Shown: positions 42,221-53,389 of the stretch, in pieces
How the letters are laid out: every line of letters starts with the position of its first letter
Position numbering within the stretch: the first letter of the stretch is position 1
Assembly: GCA_020002185.1 (NCBI GenBank)
Contig: CM034544.1
Span: forward strand, 30,339,842-30,403,841
DNA length: 64,000 nucleotides
Source: Paraescarpia echinospica
Taxonomy: Eukaryota > Annelida > Polychaeta > Sabellida > Siboglinidae
Direction: 5' to 3'
Translations under genes and position numbers: made by a program
Notes under the pieces: model-generated
Seen by the model: only the letters and a program-made list of their open reading frames with translations
What the model was told of the DNA's origin: nothing
Databases searched by the model: none

Positions 42221-43260
42221 TCAGAATAAATCAGCATCGATTGCAACACCAAGGTCAGGGACGATGGTCGATGTTGCTACACATTGTCCGCATATGTCGA
42301 CATGATCAACGAGTATTGGTCTGCGCAAGCTCGATGAACGTAAAACAATTGCTTCCGTTTTGCTCTCGTTGAGAACCAGTCCGTTTTCATAGTGCCACGT
42401 TTTAACTTCACTGATGCAAGCCTCCATTCTGATGAGAGCGTTTGTATGCTCAAACGGTGGGAAATCGACGTATAACTGCGTATCATCGGCGTACAGATTG
42501 TGTTGTACGTCGTGTCGGTTGAGTAAATTCGTTAGAGACGCAATGTAGGCGTTGAAGAGCACCGGCCCAATAACCGACCCCTGTGGAACTCCGGATCTCA
42601 TCACGGTACACTCAAACACTTCTTTCCCGACACGCACGGCAGAGGTACGACCATATGCGCTTCGCCGCATATGCCATAGCCATACAGTCTCCGTTATAAG
42701 ATATCGTGATTTATAGCGTCGAAGGGTGCTGTTAAATCGAGAAGCACAAGAAATACTCCACGACGAGCATCAATCGCTTGCGCCACATCACTGTGAATGG
42801 ATAAGAGTGCTGTCTCCGCACTGTGGCATGGTCGGTAGGCACTCTGGTAGACGCCCAGTATGCCATTCTCGTTCAGGAAACGTTGCAGTTGTCTTAAGAC
42901 GAAGCGCTCCATTGTCTTCGCCACAAACGAAATGTTCGATATTGGGGGGAAGTTAGACAGCACATTGACATCAGCACCTCGTTTTTTCAGTACCGGCATT
43001 ACAATGGCGTGCTTCATCGACTGTGGGACTACAGCAGTGGAGAGCGACGCATTAATTATGCGTGTAATAACCTGACACAGCGCTTTAATGTACTGTTGAA
43101 GGAGTGACGTTGGCAGCGGGTCCAGTTCGCATGACTTGGTAGCAGATGCTAAAATTATGTTCTTCACGTCTGCCGGTGAAGCAGCTTCGAAACACACTAA
43201 ACGTGCAGCCACATTCGTCACTACGTCTTCAATTGACGATTGAGTCATATTGCGGCGCAA
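42221..43260 (-). pseudogene. L2-like LINE reverse transcriptase
   Basis: The first frame (43260-42694) has CELDPLPTSLLQQY, SNFPPISNISFVAKTMERFV and LVLLDLTAPFDAINHDIL (first catalytic Asp in LDL). A shift follows, then the second frame (42670-42221) has SGVPQGSVIGPVLFNAYI and HNLYADDTQLYVDF, so the YADD box is intact. The join to the C-terminal frame at 42221 lacks ~25 residues. Few lesions suggest a younger insertion than the Gypsy or CR1 copies. Confidence 0.85.
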
Positions 43261-43804
43261 CGCATTGACCTTCTCGGAGAAACTCTTCTGGAATTTCGCT
43301 GCAATAGTAGCTTGTGTTGCGTCTTATGGTAGTGGTCGGTCTCCAGCTCGACCAAGTAGTGTGTTTGCGATCTAGTAGACACGTCGGATGTTGCTACCGG
43401 CACTTGTCATCTCAGTTCGGTAGTAATGCGATCGTGCAGTCATAAGTGATTTTCCGAACGCGTTGCGCAAACCGGTGTATATATGACGATGTACAGTAAG
43501 TCCAGTTTGTCGCCAGTTACGCTCAGCACCACGTAATGCCCGCTTCTCGTCAGTTAGCACGCTTGTATGCCACGGTGTCTTCGGCCTAGCTGTGAAAGTC
43601 CACGAGATTACTGGGACATGAGCGTTAACGATGCTACGTATGCATCTATCGTATCGAGTGAGGATAACTTCAGGATTTTGTTCAGGAACGTTAAGATGTG
43701 ATGTCGCGAGATCTGCGGTAAAACGGCTGCCGTCAATGGCTGAGTACTAGCGGTATTGGAAGCGTCGCGTCATGCGCTCTGGTTTAGGTTGGCGTAATCC
43801 GCAT

Positions 43805-44656
43805 TCAATCACACGAAGTGAGAAGAGTTTTCGGCTCAACTGTTGTGGCTATGACGTGATATGTTCCCGACGTGATGACCAGGTCCAGGATGTTGCCGCG
43901 CTCATGTGTTACGCTTTGCACATGTTGTACAAAGTCATGAGTCTCCAGCAAATCAGCCAAGTTCGTTGCTTCGGCGCATGTGGAATCACCATATCGTGTG
44001 TTGAAATCACCACACACGACAGTCTCTGCAGGGTGAGCCGTGGCGATGAGTAAAACCTTCCCAACGTCATCTAGGAATGAGCGGAAGTTGGACGTTGGCG
44101 GTCGGTAGACAACGATCACGCGAGTGGTGCAACCGATACGGATATTACGTAGAATAACGGAACAAGTCTCACTGGCATGAGTATCAATTTCAGCACGTGA
44201 AACTAGCTGCAATGTCTTTCGAAACAGTACTTTTATACCACCCCCACGACGGGCCCCACTGCGCGGCTGGTGAACGAACGTGAAATCCTCACCGCACAGT
44301 TCCGATTCGACAATCGTTTCGCCTTCTGCCAGCCAAGTTTTCGTTAAGGCGGCGACGTTCAGTTCATGCTCATCGATATGGTCGCGCACGAGTAGCGCCT
44401 GTTTGCGAATGGATATTGCGTTAATCAGGGCAAACTTCGCACAAAGGTGCGAGGAGCTTCGCGCAGTGGAAGACACATTACCCGAGCCCATCGAGGTCAG
44501 TGCAATCAAGTTGGCACTGTTAACACCAGTTTGTTTATAAACAGAATTGACCTGGCGGCACCATCGGCACAGTCTCTCAATTGTTTCCGTCCACGGTTGA
44601 CTAGGCGGCTGCATGCATTTCCGTAGATTCACCAACAAAGTTCTGTACAGCGACAT
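43805..44656 (-). pseudogene. L2-like LINE endonuclease (ORF2 N-terminal part)
   Basis: A 283-codon open frame with ALTKTWLAEGE (ITETWL block, E replaced by K), RRGGGIKVLFRK, TRVIVVYRPPTSNF, TVVCGDFNTRYGD and ILDLVIT. This is the APE-type endonuclease that nicks target DNA to prime reverse transcription. The first catalytic Glu of the TETW motif appears to read K, which would inactivate it. The final S-D-H block is disturbed (TSCD then stop). The reverse transcriptase follows after a stretch with several stops. Confidence 0.8.
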
Positions 44657-44954
44657 GCTTCAGCAGACACTATCACAAGCAGGCAATGAGCGCAGCTTGG
44701 CAGCGCAGGCATGTGTAGTTCAAACAGGTTGATAGCAACAGCCACGCCCCAGAATAAAGGGCAATTTTAAAAGTAACTGTAAAATGTGTAATTAAAGATA
44801 TACACAGTCACAGACCTTCCATTCGTACGAATTGTATGTTCACGACTTACAATACATGTACAGCACGAAGATAATCCAGGATTTCAAAACGTTGATAAAT
44901 AGAGATTATAGACAGACCGGAAGCAGCGCTACAACCTCGTTTTCGTTTTTTCGT

Positions 44955-45250
44955 TGTAGAACATGTAGTAAGGGTCGCCAGTTCCCGTCGTGAGAGTGGT
45001 TCGAACCCCTCTTTCCAGTTGGAATGAAGAAACCGTGCAAACAGTTATTGACATAAATAATATAACTGTTTTTGTTTTGTCAATTAAAGCTGAACACCTT
45101 TTGAAGAAGGTATATTACGTACAAGGGTAAACGTTTTGTTTTGGCAAACTGGAGAAATCAAATCGAACAAATAAAAATGTTGTCAAACTCTAACATTTCG
45201 TTTGTTTGTAGTTAGTTAACATGTTGCCGTTCATAGGCCCAGACTACTGT
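44955..45250 (-). repeat. Partial exon duplication from the YWTD gene
   Basis: About 270 bases match 51540-51810 in the same orientation (shared TTCCCGTCGTGAGA, TGGTTCGAACCCCT, GTTTTGGCAAACTGGAGAAA, GTTCATAGGCCCAGACTA). It covers the first half of the exon at 51472-51608 plus its upstream intron. The acceptor AG is changed to CG, and the codons read VSSFQLERGVRTTLTTGTGD instead of VSSLHLETGVRTILTTGTGN. It is a dead copy 3' of the gene's last exon. Confidence 0.8.
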
Positions 45251-45484
45251 GAGCAGCTCTCAACCATTGTTCAACCATTCACATTTCTTTCAACACATTT
45301 CCGTGACGTCCATTACGACACCCGCCATCTGTGCTAACATTTTAAAGTAGTGTTGTTGTGAAAATACATAAAATTTAAGTTTATAATGCTATCTGAATGC
45401 AACCAATACTATTACCTTTGGAAAAAAACATTAACGGAATGGGGTTATTGTTGCTTCATCACAAATCCTCAACTCCAAATGATG

Positions 45485-45562
45485 TGTATATATATATATA
45501 AATATACACATATATTATATATATATATATGTATATATATAAATATATACACACATATACAT

Positions 45563-45594
<32 letters not shown>

Positions 45595-45625
45595 CGCGCG
45601 CGCGTGCGTGCGTGCGTGTGTGTAT
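45485..45625. repeat. (TA)n/(TG)n/(CG)-rich microsatellite
   Basis: Alternating purine-pyrimidine tract: TATA blocks, then TGTGTG, CGCGCG and GTGCGTGC. Potentially Z-DNA forming; no gene. Confidence 0.9.
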
Positions 45626-45719
45626 GTAAAATATTGTCGCACTTTACGCTAAACATTATATGCTATATCATTTTAATGGATCAGGGTCATGCACTTGGAT
45701 TTTCTAGAATTTGTGTTTA

Positions 45720-46200
45720 AAGTCAAGTCAAGGACTACTATGAAGAGGTACGGTGAAAGTGTATCTCCTCGCAGAACTCCTGCCATGATCCAGTCACTTA
45801 TGTTTCTCCATCTGGTACTAATACTTTAGCACGCGTGGTCTTATATATTTTGAAAATAGCCTTTACCAGCTGTTCGGGAATACCATAAATCTAAAGAATC
45901 TTCATTATATTGAAGATGGATTGTGCCAAATGTTTTTTGAAAGTATGACTGTTACGAGTGCGTGGAGAATTGTCGACTGTTACGTGTGCATGGAGAATTG
46001 TCGAACTGATTCTTTCCAGTAGCCTACTAAGTGTGATTACAAAGCCGGCTGTAGTCCACCCTGCACATGATCCATTGTTAGTTACTCTTAGAACGTGATC
46101 AGTTTCGCAACGTATTCTGTTCGATATCATGTTATTGAAAGTCTTCACAACGGTGGACTTCAGATTACTTCCCCTGTAGGCCTACTTTCCTCTGTCATAT
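45720..46200 (-). pseudogene. LINE reverse transcriptase fragment
   Basis: On the - strand: KTFNNMISNRIRCETDHVL, then LSRLLERIS, GIPEQLVKAIFKIYKTTRA, SDWIMAGVLRGDTLSPYL and FIVVLD. This is the finger-palm part preceding the catalytic D-D box. It is the same lineage (GVLQGDT-type) as the + strand fragment at 30880-31560. Frameshifts and truncation at both ends. Confidence 0.65.
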
Positions 46201-46287
46201 AAATCGCCAGATTGTGGTAGCGGAATTATTTTACAGGCCATATAATGCTAATAATTATCAAAAAAATGTCTAACTGCCTCAATGTGT

Positions 46288-46385
46288 TTTCAATGTGTGA
46301 CATACTGGACTCATCACATAACTCTTGGCTCTTTTCAATGTGTGACATACTGGACTCATCACATAACTCTTGGCTCTTTTCAATA
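46288..46385. repeat. 45-bp direct tandem duplication
   Basis: TTTTCAATGTGTGACATACT plus GGACTCATCACATAACTCTT is present twice in perfect succession, followed by a third partial TTTTCAATATGTGAC. The identity implies recent origin. Confidence 0.9.
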
Positions 46386-46399
46386 TGTGACGTACGTTG

Positions 46400-48036
46400 C
46401 GTCTAATATTTTCAACAAATTTATAGCTTGTGTTAAAAAGACTGTTTTAGTGATATAAGGAAAATGTGCAATAAATCGTTCAGCAGGTAATTTGCCGTTA
46501 TATAATGGGAATAACACATGATGTGTGGACGTACCTCGAGTGTCAGCTGTTGTATATCACATGGGGATCACGTGATGCTGACATCCGGCAGTTAACACAC
46601 GAGCGGCATATTTAACATGCAACGTATACGTTATATTAAGAACATCCGCAGCGTACGGCAAACAGAAATCATACAAAAAGAAACACGACAACATCACACG
46701 TCTATCGACATAAAACCAATACAGATCATGATCATCATCGTCATTATCATCGTGGTCGTTATCTTGTAAGTCGTCGTCTTGGTAGTCGTCAACGTTGTCA
46801 ACATCATCAACTGCAGCAGCAGCAGCAGCAAAAATTACGACAATAGGATTTATACATTTGTTTTTGGGGGCAGTATAAATGTAACTCCTCTTAGGCGTCG
46901 AGGTCCAGTCGTTTCTTGCTACGGTCTTTCCTTCCTTCGACTATTGGCCTCCTATCTATCAAATCGTCCTATCCAACATCCTATCCAAAGTCACATGATC
47001 ATCACCAACGCATGCATTAAAGTATCCACAGATGCATGTCCATCTTCGGTACGACTCTCAATGTGTGATAGAAATCCTTGGTAATGTCGGAGCGTGGACG
47101 CACAGCACGGTGACCAGACACTGTGGCCAGGCGTTGACAGGCTTTTGTCTCGTCATCCCAAGACGGTCTGAGGTAGACTTCGGAGGATTATGCTCTACGT
47201 CAGATATGTTACGACTGGCAACAGAATTGCGTTTTCTATCCGCCGCTAAATGTACTCTGTGAATCGTCACGCGTTGGGTCCGGCGAAGAACAGGTGCATC
47301 ACGGCCAGGAAACATAACGGACGGATCCTGTCAAATCATCCACAAGCCAATCGGTGATTCTATAGCCTGTTGCTAATCATTAATTTCCAAAATCCAGCTG
47401 CCTATTAGTTCATTATTTACTCATATTTGGAATATGGTTTGGAAAGTCACCTGGAATGCCCCATGCAACGCCATATAAAAGGAATAGGGCAGTACTATGT
47501 CGCCGGTTGTTGCTTTTAACAGGCAATGAAAAAACATCGCAACTTCACCAAAACGATTAATACAAATTTTATATCCATGGTGATCCAAAAGTGCGTGCGC
47601 ATGTGTTTATGTGTGTGTGTTTATGTGTATGTACGTGTGTGTGTGCGTGCGTGCGTGCGTGCGTGCGTGTTTGTGTGTGCGTACGTGCGTAAGTGTGTGG
47701 GTGTGGGTGGACGTGTAGATGTGTATGAATTCACGCGTGCGATCGTTAGTTAGTGCATGAGTTGTGAGTGTGTCTGCGTTATAGCATGTGCGTGCGAACA
47801 TGCGTTTGCCTGTGAACGTGTATGTGTCAGTAATTATCTATTAGTAATTATCGATTGTGATACTCAATTGAGCGCCTTTTGCAATGAACATATGGGAATA
47901 TGGAAATAATAAACAGACGACAGAAGAATTAGAACAGAACAATTGTCAGATTACGTAATCTACATAGTTTTTTTCTGAAGAGAATCTAGAGGAAGAGTTC
48001 GTGTTTGATCACGTAGAAACTCTTGAGTTTCATAAA
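46400..48036. other. Interval without a supported gene; TG/CG-rich microsatellite at 47590-47780
   Basis: GTGT/GTGCGTGC-rich low-complexity tract at 47590-47780. A short (CAG)n of six units sits near 46813. A GC-richer open stretch at 47058-47315 has no recognisable domain or splice partner. Confidence 0.5.
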
Positions 48037-48258
48037 CTAAGGTGACAACAGTTCGACTTCACACAGCGATCTCACGGGGCCATAACCCCCGAAGACGCGA
48101 ACGAACACGAAGTCGCATCCTCGTTTGGGGCAGTCGCAACAAAAGGAGCAGATTGAGGTTTCGGCTGCTAGCTGTTCAGTCTTCGTCAGCTCACAACGCA
48201 GGAAGTAACCGTTGAACGGGCCGCCGTTCACCGACTTCTCCATCGTGTCCACGTGAAC
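48037..48258 (-). CDS. YWTD-repeat gene, terminal exon f (C-terminal domain, part 2)
   Basis: Acceptor ...GATTTGCTGCAG, phase 0. Reads VHVDTMEKSVNGGPFNGYFL, RCELTKTEQL, a cysteine cluster ICSFCCDCPKRGC, DFVFVRVFGGYGPVRSLCEV and a stop at 48037-48039. There is no transmembrane helix after the cluster, so the product is probably secreted or anchored only through upstream parts. Together exons e and f form a ~140-residue Cys-containing C-terminal domain that I cannot name. Confidence 0.78.
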   Translation of the reverse strand, partial: VHVDTMEKSVNGGPFNGYFLRCELTKTEQLAAETSICSFCCDCPKRGCDFVFVRVFGGYGPVRSLCEVELLSP

Positions 48259-49091
48259 CTGCAGCAAATCGACAATTTGTATCAAACAAAACGCAGAATA
48301 AAAATATATTGTGAGAATAACATGTGTTTGTTTATGTGACAAGAGTGTAAGCAGTTGGATAACAGTCGTCATAGTCGCGGTCTACTACGTGTGACCTGCC
48401 ACAACAAAGTGACTGTTAAGTCGCAACATTGAGGAAATAGTTTGTATCGTTTTGGTGAGAAGTTTTATAATTATTAGGTATACAAAGGTACATAATTTGT
48501 TTAAATATGTTCAGTAGATGTTGGTAAAATTTAAACAAAGTACTAAAAAGAAACGTTTTGATAAATACATTTATTTTAAATTGATAAATTTAAATTAGCA
48601 AATATACATTTAGTACTTTATTAGTTTTTAATTGTATGTCCATGAAAATGAACCGGTCAATAAATGGCGAGACAGTAAGGTAGGCAATCCTGCTAAAATC
48701 ACAATATTGATGGGACCATTATTTTGGCTTCGTGCAGAATAAGCCAGTGAGACTAAATATCAGGTTCGTTGTGGAGGGTCATATATGGATGTTAGTACTC
48801 GGGAGGCTGCAATAAATAATGCATTATTCACGTTATAGTACAGCATGTGAATGTGCATTTGCTAAGCACACGGTTCAAGTTCAGAATTGCCTTTGTATGC
48901 AGATAATAGGAAGCTCCATGTTCTATGCTTTTAAAGTTAGTTTTTACTATTTAATATTAATGTTTCTGTAACGTTTTTGTTGCACATCATTTACATTTTA
49001 TACCATTTGGCTACTTTGATGATGACGTTTCAGTTCAAAATTTAGTAATCTTAATTTATTATCTACTGTGTTACATCGTTTATATTATTAC

Positions 49092-49294
49092 CTGATTCTT
49101 GTCACCGCAGTCGCCATCCTTCAGAACGACGCGGATAAGAGCAGCGTTCTGCGAATCCGAGACATTTGCTCTGAGAAAGAAGTCCAAGGAATTGGTCGAT
49201 GACGTCACCTCAGCGCTGGTTCTGCGTTTTCTATCAGTAAAGACAGCACAGACACCGAAGTCGCGATACCCTGTTGCTATGGCAGTGACAGGAC
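49092..49294 (-). CDS. YWTD-repeat gene, exon e (C-terminal domain, part 1)
   Basis: Acceptor ...CTTCTTTCCAAG, phase 1 (junction codon AGT). Reads PVTAIATGYRDFGVCAVFTD, STNSLDFFLRANVSDSQNAA, LIRVVLKDGDCGDKNQ, then donor AATCAG|GTAATA in phase 0. GC-rich compared with its surroundings. I do not recognise the domain; it is predicted beta-rich with two cysteines and one N-glycosylation sequon (NVS). Confidence 0.75.
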
Positions 49295-49299
49295 CTTGG

Positions 49300-50303
49300 A
49301 AAGAAGCACACAGTTATATTAGACTTAATATATATATATATATATATATATATGATATATATGATATATATGATATATATCATATACATTAGGTCACATA
49401 ATTATACATGTAGGGGTCTCTTGGTTTGTATTACGTTGCGCCATATGTCACCGGGTTGTCTTAGTGATCGTAACATAACAACTCAATATAAAAGACACAT
49501 GTTGCTTTGTTTAGATGTTGATATCAGACTGTCACGAATATTTGCTAGCTGTGTGCAAAACGATTAATGTTTTACTGTCTCCATTCCACGAGCTGCCATT
49601 TTGGAAGTTTGGTCAATTTCTTTGGCCGCCATAATGGCCACTTGACATAACGTATATACGAGACGAACTTAAACATCATTCTATCGACGTGAATCATGGC
49701 TTAACAACTCTAGCGGGCTTTGCATTCATTCTATATATGACGGACACTGCATTAGTAATTATCTGCTGCCAGTGTATCACTGGACACAACATATGAAAGC
49801 AGTGGCTGGCGTGTGCACGTACGTCATCTGTATTATTGTTATTATTATTATCGTCTATGCGGCTCTTAGTCGGCTGGAAGGAGGACGTATAGGACGATAA
49901 AGGTCATTGTGTGGTAGGGAATTTCGGTGGTTCAGGATTAAAGTCGTTCCATTATATACTTTTCTTATTATATCAGAGGTTTGCGTCGTACGACACAGTG
50001 GCTGAGAAGAGTCATGGTGACTATGGCGTTTGTGAAGTTTTTACTTTTAGTTGGAGTATTTACGGGAACTGTGGTTTTGAGGTGTTTATAGTGAGTATGG
50101 CGATAGCTGTGTTTTTGACGAGTGAGGTGATTGATGATATCTACAATTATTTGCACACAACAAACTATTCTGGTGATATTGAGAGCATTGTTTTCGGAGG
50201 TTATGTAGCCTATGTTGCTTAATAGAGGTCTATACGAATATACACACGCGCGCACACGCACACGCACACACACATATATATATATATATATACATATAAT
50301 ATA

Positions 50304-50340
<37 letters not shown>

Positions 50341-51471
50341 TGCTCATATACATCTTGTTTAAATTATTTATGATTTAGTAATACGCCTCTTTTTATTGAT
50401 GACGTTTTCTACTATAGTTGGTTGGTTTTATTTATAGCGCCTTTTGCATGTCTTTGTCACATGGTATGTCTGCTGTTGTGATGTGTTGATATGTGCAGAC
50501 GTTGTCTCATGTCACTGATGCGTTCTCTAATACATGTGCAGCCATTTATACAGCTGATACACTACTTACACGCCCATGTATGGAAACACTTTCAAATAGT
50601 TGAACACATATATAATGATGGCATATAACAAACAAGGAAGTGGACATGTTCCATACTATACTCAAACAGTTCTTAGTTTGCAACCCAAAATTTGGTCACC
50701 AAGCCATTTTGAGTTGATCACCAAATGTCTTCAATATTAAGTGAATGTTAAAATGTTCTTATATTTCCCTCTTGCCCGTACCAAATGCATCCGACGTGAA
50801 TAATTTACACTAGATTTTACTTACATATTATATGATAACAATATGACACAGTATTTGGAATCCACACGATACTTTAACAATTGGTCGTTTTGCTTGCATC
50901 CGGTACGGACAAATCATATCTTGCTTTGATGCCGCCGAAATTGCATCTTGCGCACATTCAACAAAATTTGGTGCTGCTTCCGATTCATTCCATATCGAAG
51001 CCTTCAAAGTACACTTTCATAGACAAATATTGCTCTAACCGGCATATACAGCCATCTATCGGATTATTTGCCTCATTATAAGTATCATTACCAGTAGGAG
51101 TTTGGGCTTATGAAGTAAATGTGTGTAAACTTCTAATATCTTTCAAACAATATCGAGATCATAAGAACTTGTCGTCTCCATTCACAATATATTATTTGCT
51201 TTCGAGTAGCTGGGGTGTCCTAATTTTACTCGAAAGAAAACAATAAACGGCGCTGTTTTTTGTGTTTCATATAGCTTCGTGTTTAGCAAGCACGTTTGGC
51301 AATGTTCTCATTTTATTCACTTACTTGTATGTTGTGTATTTACGCTATCATTATTTATTTTATAATTTACCACAAATTAACTGTTTGAACAAAAGGGTCG
51401 CCAAGCTAGGTACGCGACCGGAATTTGATCGCCGGTAAAGAAGGTTGGTTAAGAACCGCTGCTCTACTCAC
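49300..51471. other. Intron and gene-free sequence with TA/CA microsatellites
   Basis: Intron between exons d and e of the YWTD gene. (TA)n with GATATATAT variants at 49327-49390; (CA)n then (TA)n at 50245-50340. A 103-codon open frame at 49911-50222 has no recognisable features. Confidence 0.55.
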
Positions 51472-51608
51472 TTATTCCTGGTACAGGGCAGTTGTCCGGC
51501 GTGTCACCCCCGTGCACAATTGCAATGTTGTAGAACGTGTAGGCTGCGTTGCCAGTTCCCGTCGTGAGAATGGTTCGAACCCCTGTTTCCAGATGGAGTG
51601 AAGAAACC
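51472..51608 (-). CDS. YWTD-repeat gene, exon d
   Basis: Acceptor ...AATTGTTTCCAG, phase 2 (junction codon AGG). Reads VSSLHLETGVRTILTTGTGN, AAYTFYNIAIVHGG and DTPDNCPVPGI, then donor GGAATAA|GTGAGT in phase 1. The R-V-S-S-L..ETG..RTIL part is the last strand of a propeller blade (compare I.R..L.G...T.L in class B repeats). The TPDNCPV piece resembles the transition to a following domain. The first half of this exon is duplicated at 44955-45250. Confidence 0.78.
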
Positions 51609-51799
51609 CTGGAAACAATTATTGACATAAATAATTTAATAACAACTAAAATTGAACACCTTTGGAAAAAAGGCATTACGTACATGGGCAAACGTTTTGT
51701 TTTGGCAAACTGGAGAAATCAAACCGAAAAAATAAAAATGTTGTCAAACTCTAACATTTAGTTTGTTTCTAATTATCTAACATGTTGCGGTTCATAGGC

Positions 51800-52560
51800 C
51801 CAGACTAATTTTTATACAAAACTGCTATGCTTTTTGATACTTTTGATTCAACCAGTTTTATGTGTTCTCTCCATGTTAAGTTTTCATTAATGGTTGCTCC
51901 AAAGAATGTTGTATATGATACCTGCTCAATGTTTGTCTCATTCCAAACTATATTCACATCTGTTCTAGGTTTTTTTATTGTTAAACATTATAAAATGTGT
52001 TTTGTTCAAACTGAGCGATAATTTGTTCGTTCGGATCTACAGGTCTAGTTTTTTAGTTCGTTGTTAACAACAGTGCTTACATCATCTGTGTTAGTAGAGG
52101 AATAACAAAGGTTAGTATCATCAGCAAACAGTATAATATGAAGCAATTTTGAGACTTCACACATGTCATTTATGTACAGAATAAATAATAATGGACCACG
52201 GATTGAACTTTGTGGGACTCCACACTTGATTTCCTTTAGTTCTGAGATATTGTTAATATAGCATACACATTGTCTACGGTAGGTTAAGTAGTTTTTATCC
52301 AGTCCAGAACCAGACACACAGTATCAAACGCTTTTTAGATCGATAAAGACACCAATCGTACTTTGACATTTATCCATTGCGGAAGTAACCTTTTTGACAA
52401 ATTATCTTAAAGCTAGTGAAGTTGAATGATTACTTCTGAAGCCCATGTTTCAATATGCGTAGATATAGGTATATAATTAGACAATTGAAAACGTTCTCCC
52501 GATTCATGCCTTGTGATACATGCCTTGTGAACAGTAATTTGAAATTGTTTTCGTTTTTAA
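51800..52560 (-). pseudogene. LINE reverse transcriptase fragment in YWTD-gene intron
   Basis: On the - strand: AMDKCQSTIGVFIDLKS, GSGLDKNYLTYRRQCVCYI, IKCGVPQSSIRGPLLFILYI, LLHIILFADDTNLCYSS, then KPRTDVNIVWNET and LTWREHIK. The F-A-D-D box is intact, with PQGSILGP changed to PQSSIRGP. The piece is truncated at both ends. It abuts the segment duplicated at 44955, whose copy ends at the same GGCCCAGACTA point. Confidence 0.8.
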
Positions 52561-53095
52561 TAAGCAAACAGCCATTTAGTTACAAGACTGTTTCCCAATA
52601 ACCTGAAACGTATAACACATTACTGTTGTTTGTTTTAATTGAACCAAGATTAGCACCTTCAGGAAATAAACCAACATTTTACGTATTTCAATGGATGGAT
52701 TTTTTTTTTATATTATTAATATTACACATAGTCTCATGAAAATTGGTTTCCGATTTGAATATTTCAGCAAAATCAAGTTAAGTGAGTGTCATACGACAAG
52801 TGTCACGTGATACAAGCTGCTGGAGAAGGACTGGCGGGAGCTCCTGGCCAACATTACATCCTGTTAGGAGAGTGTCATTTGTTAAGCCTCCGCAAAATGT
52901 CATATATACATATTAAGCATATAGAAGGTAATTTGAAGTAAACATGTGCATGCACTGCAAATGCGTTTTTCTCAGTTTTAGCGTCACTACCCCAGTCATG
53001 TTCACTGTGGCATAATTTTGGCATTGAGTGAGCAAGGTTAGTGTTTATGCACCATTGAAAACCTTAATACATCTTCTTTCCAAATGTATGGATAA
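52561..53095. other. Gene-free intron segment
   Basis: Between the LINE fragment and the hairpin; nothing recognised. Confidence 0.5.
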
Positions 53096-53264
53096 ATCAA
53101 AACGTTCGTATGTTGATACGTGACTCTCTCTCTCTCTCTCTCTCTATAATATATATATATATATATATAATATATATATATAAATATATAATATATATAT
53201 ATACATATATATATACAGAGAGAGAGAGAGAGAGTCACGTGTCTACGTGCGAACGTTTTGATTG
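53096..53264. repeat. Long TA/GA hairpin palindrome
   Basis: ATCAAAACGTTCGTATGTTG...ACGTGACTCTCTCTC at the left is mirrored by GAGAGAGTCACGTGTCTACG...CGAACGTTTTGAT at the right, around an ~80-base TA-rich centre. The stem of ~45 pairs has few mismatches. GA runs on one side pair with CT runs on the other. Confidence 0.85.
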
Positions 53265-53320
53265 ATATATATATATGTATATATATATATAAATAAGTTT
53301 GATTGATATATATATATATA

Positions 53321-53355
<35 letters not shown>

Positions 53356-53385
53356 GATATATATATATACATACATACGTTGTTG
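53265..53385. repeat. (TA)n tract beside the hairpin
   Basis: TA-rich sequence with a second copy of the motif GTTTGATTGATATAT. It touches the 3' end of the RTE-like LINE fragment. Confidence 0.8.
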
Positions 53386-53389
53386 TTCT

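Larger units (their letters stand above)
41404..44710 (-). mobile_element. L2-like LINE, nearly full length
   Basis: The 3' end at ~41404 is a TTATTATTATTACTACTAC tail. In - strand order: APE endonuclease (44656-43805), polymerase fingers and palm (43260-42221), and a C-terminal domain (42221-41889) with LQQLHWLPVRKRIEYKLLM and GPTLWNSLPQ, a hallmark of the L2/Rex1-type C-terminus. Confidence 0.85.

Noticed and set aside
47058..47315. GC-rich open frames on both strands, considered as a further exon of the YWTD gene
   Set aside because: No match to class B repeats or to the C-terminal domain, and no splice sites with fitting phase. It also lies beyond the gene's stop codon.
49911..50222. 103-codon + strand frame
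   Set aside because: Hydrophobic but without any family motif; it lies in an intron of the opposite-strand gene, next to microsatellites.
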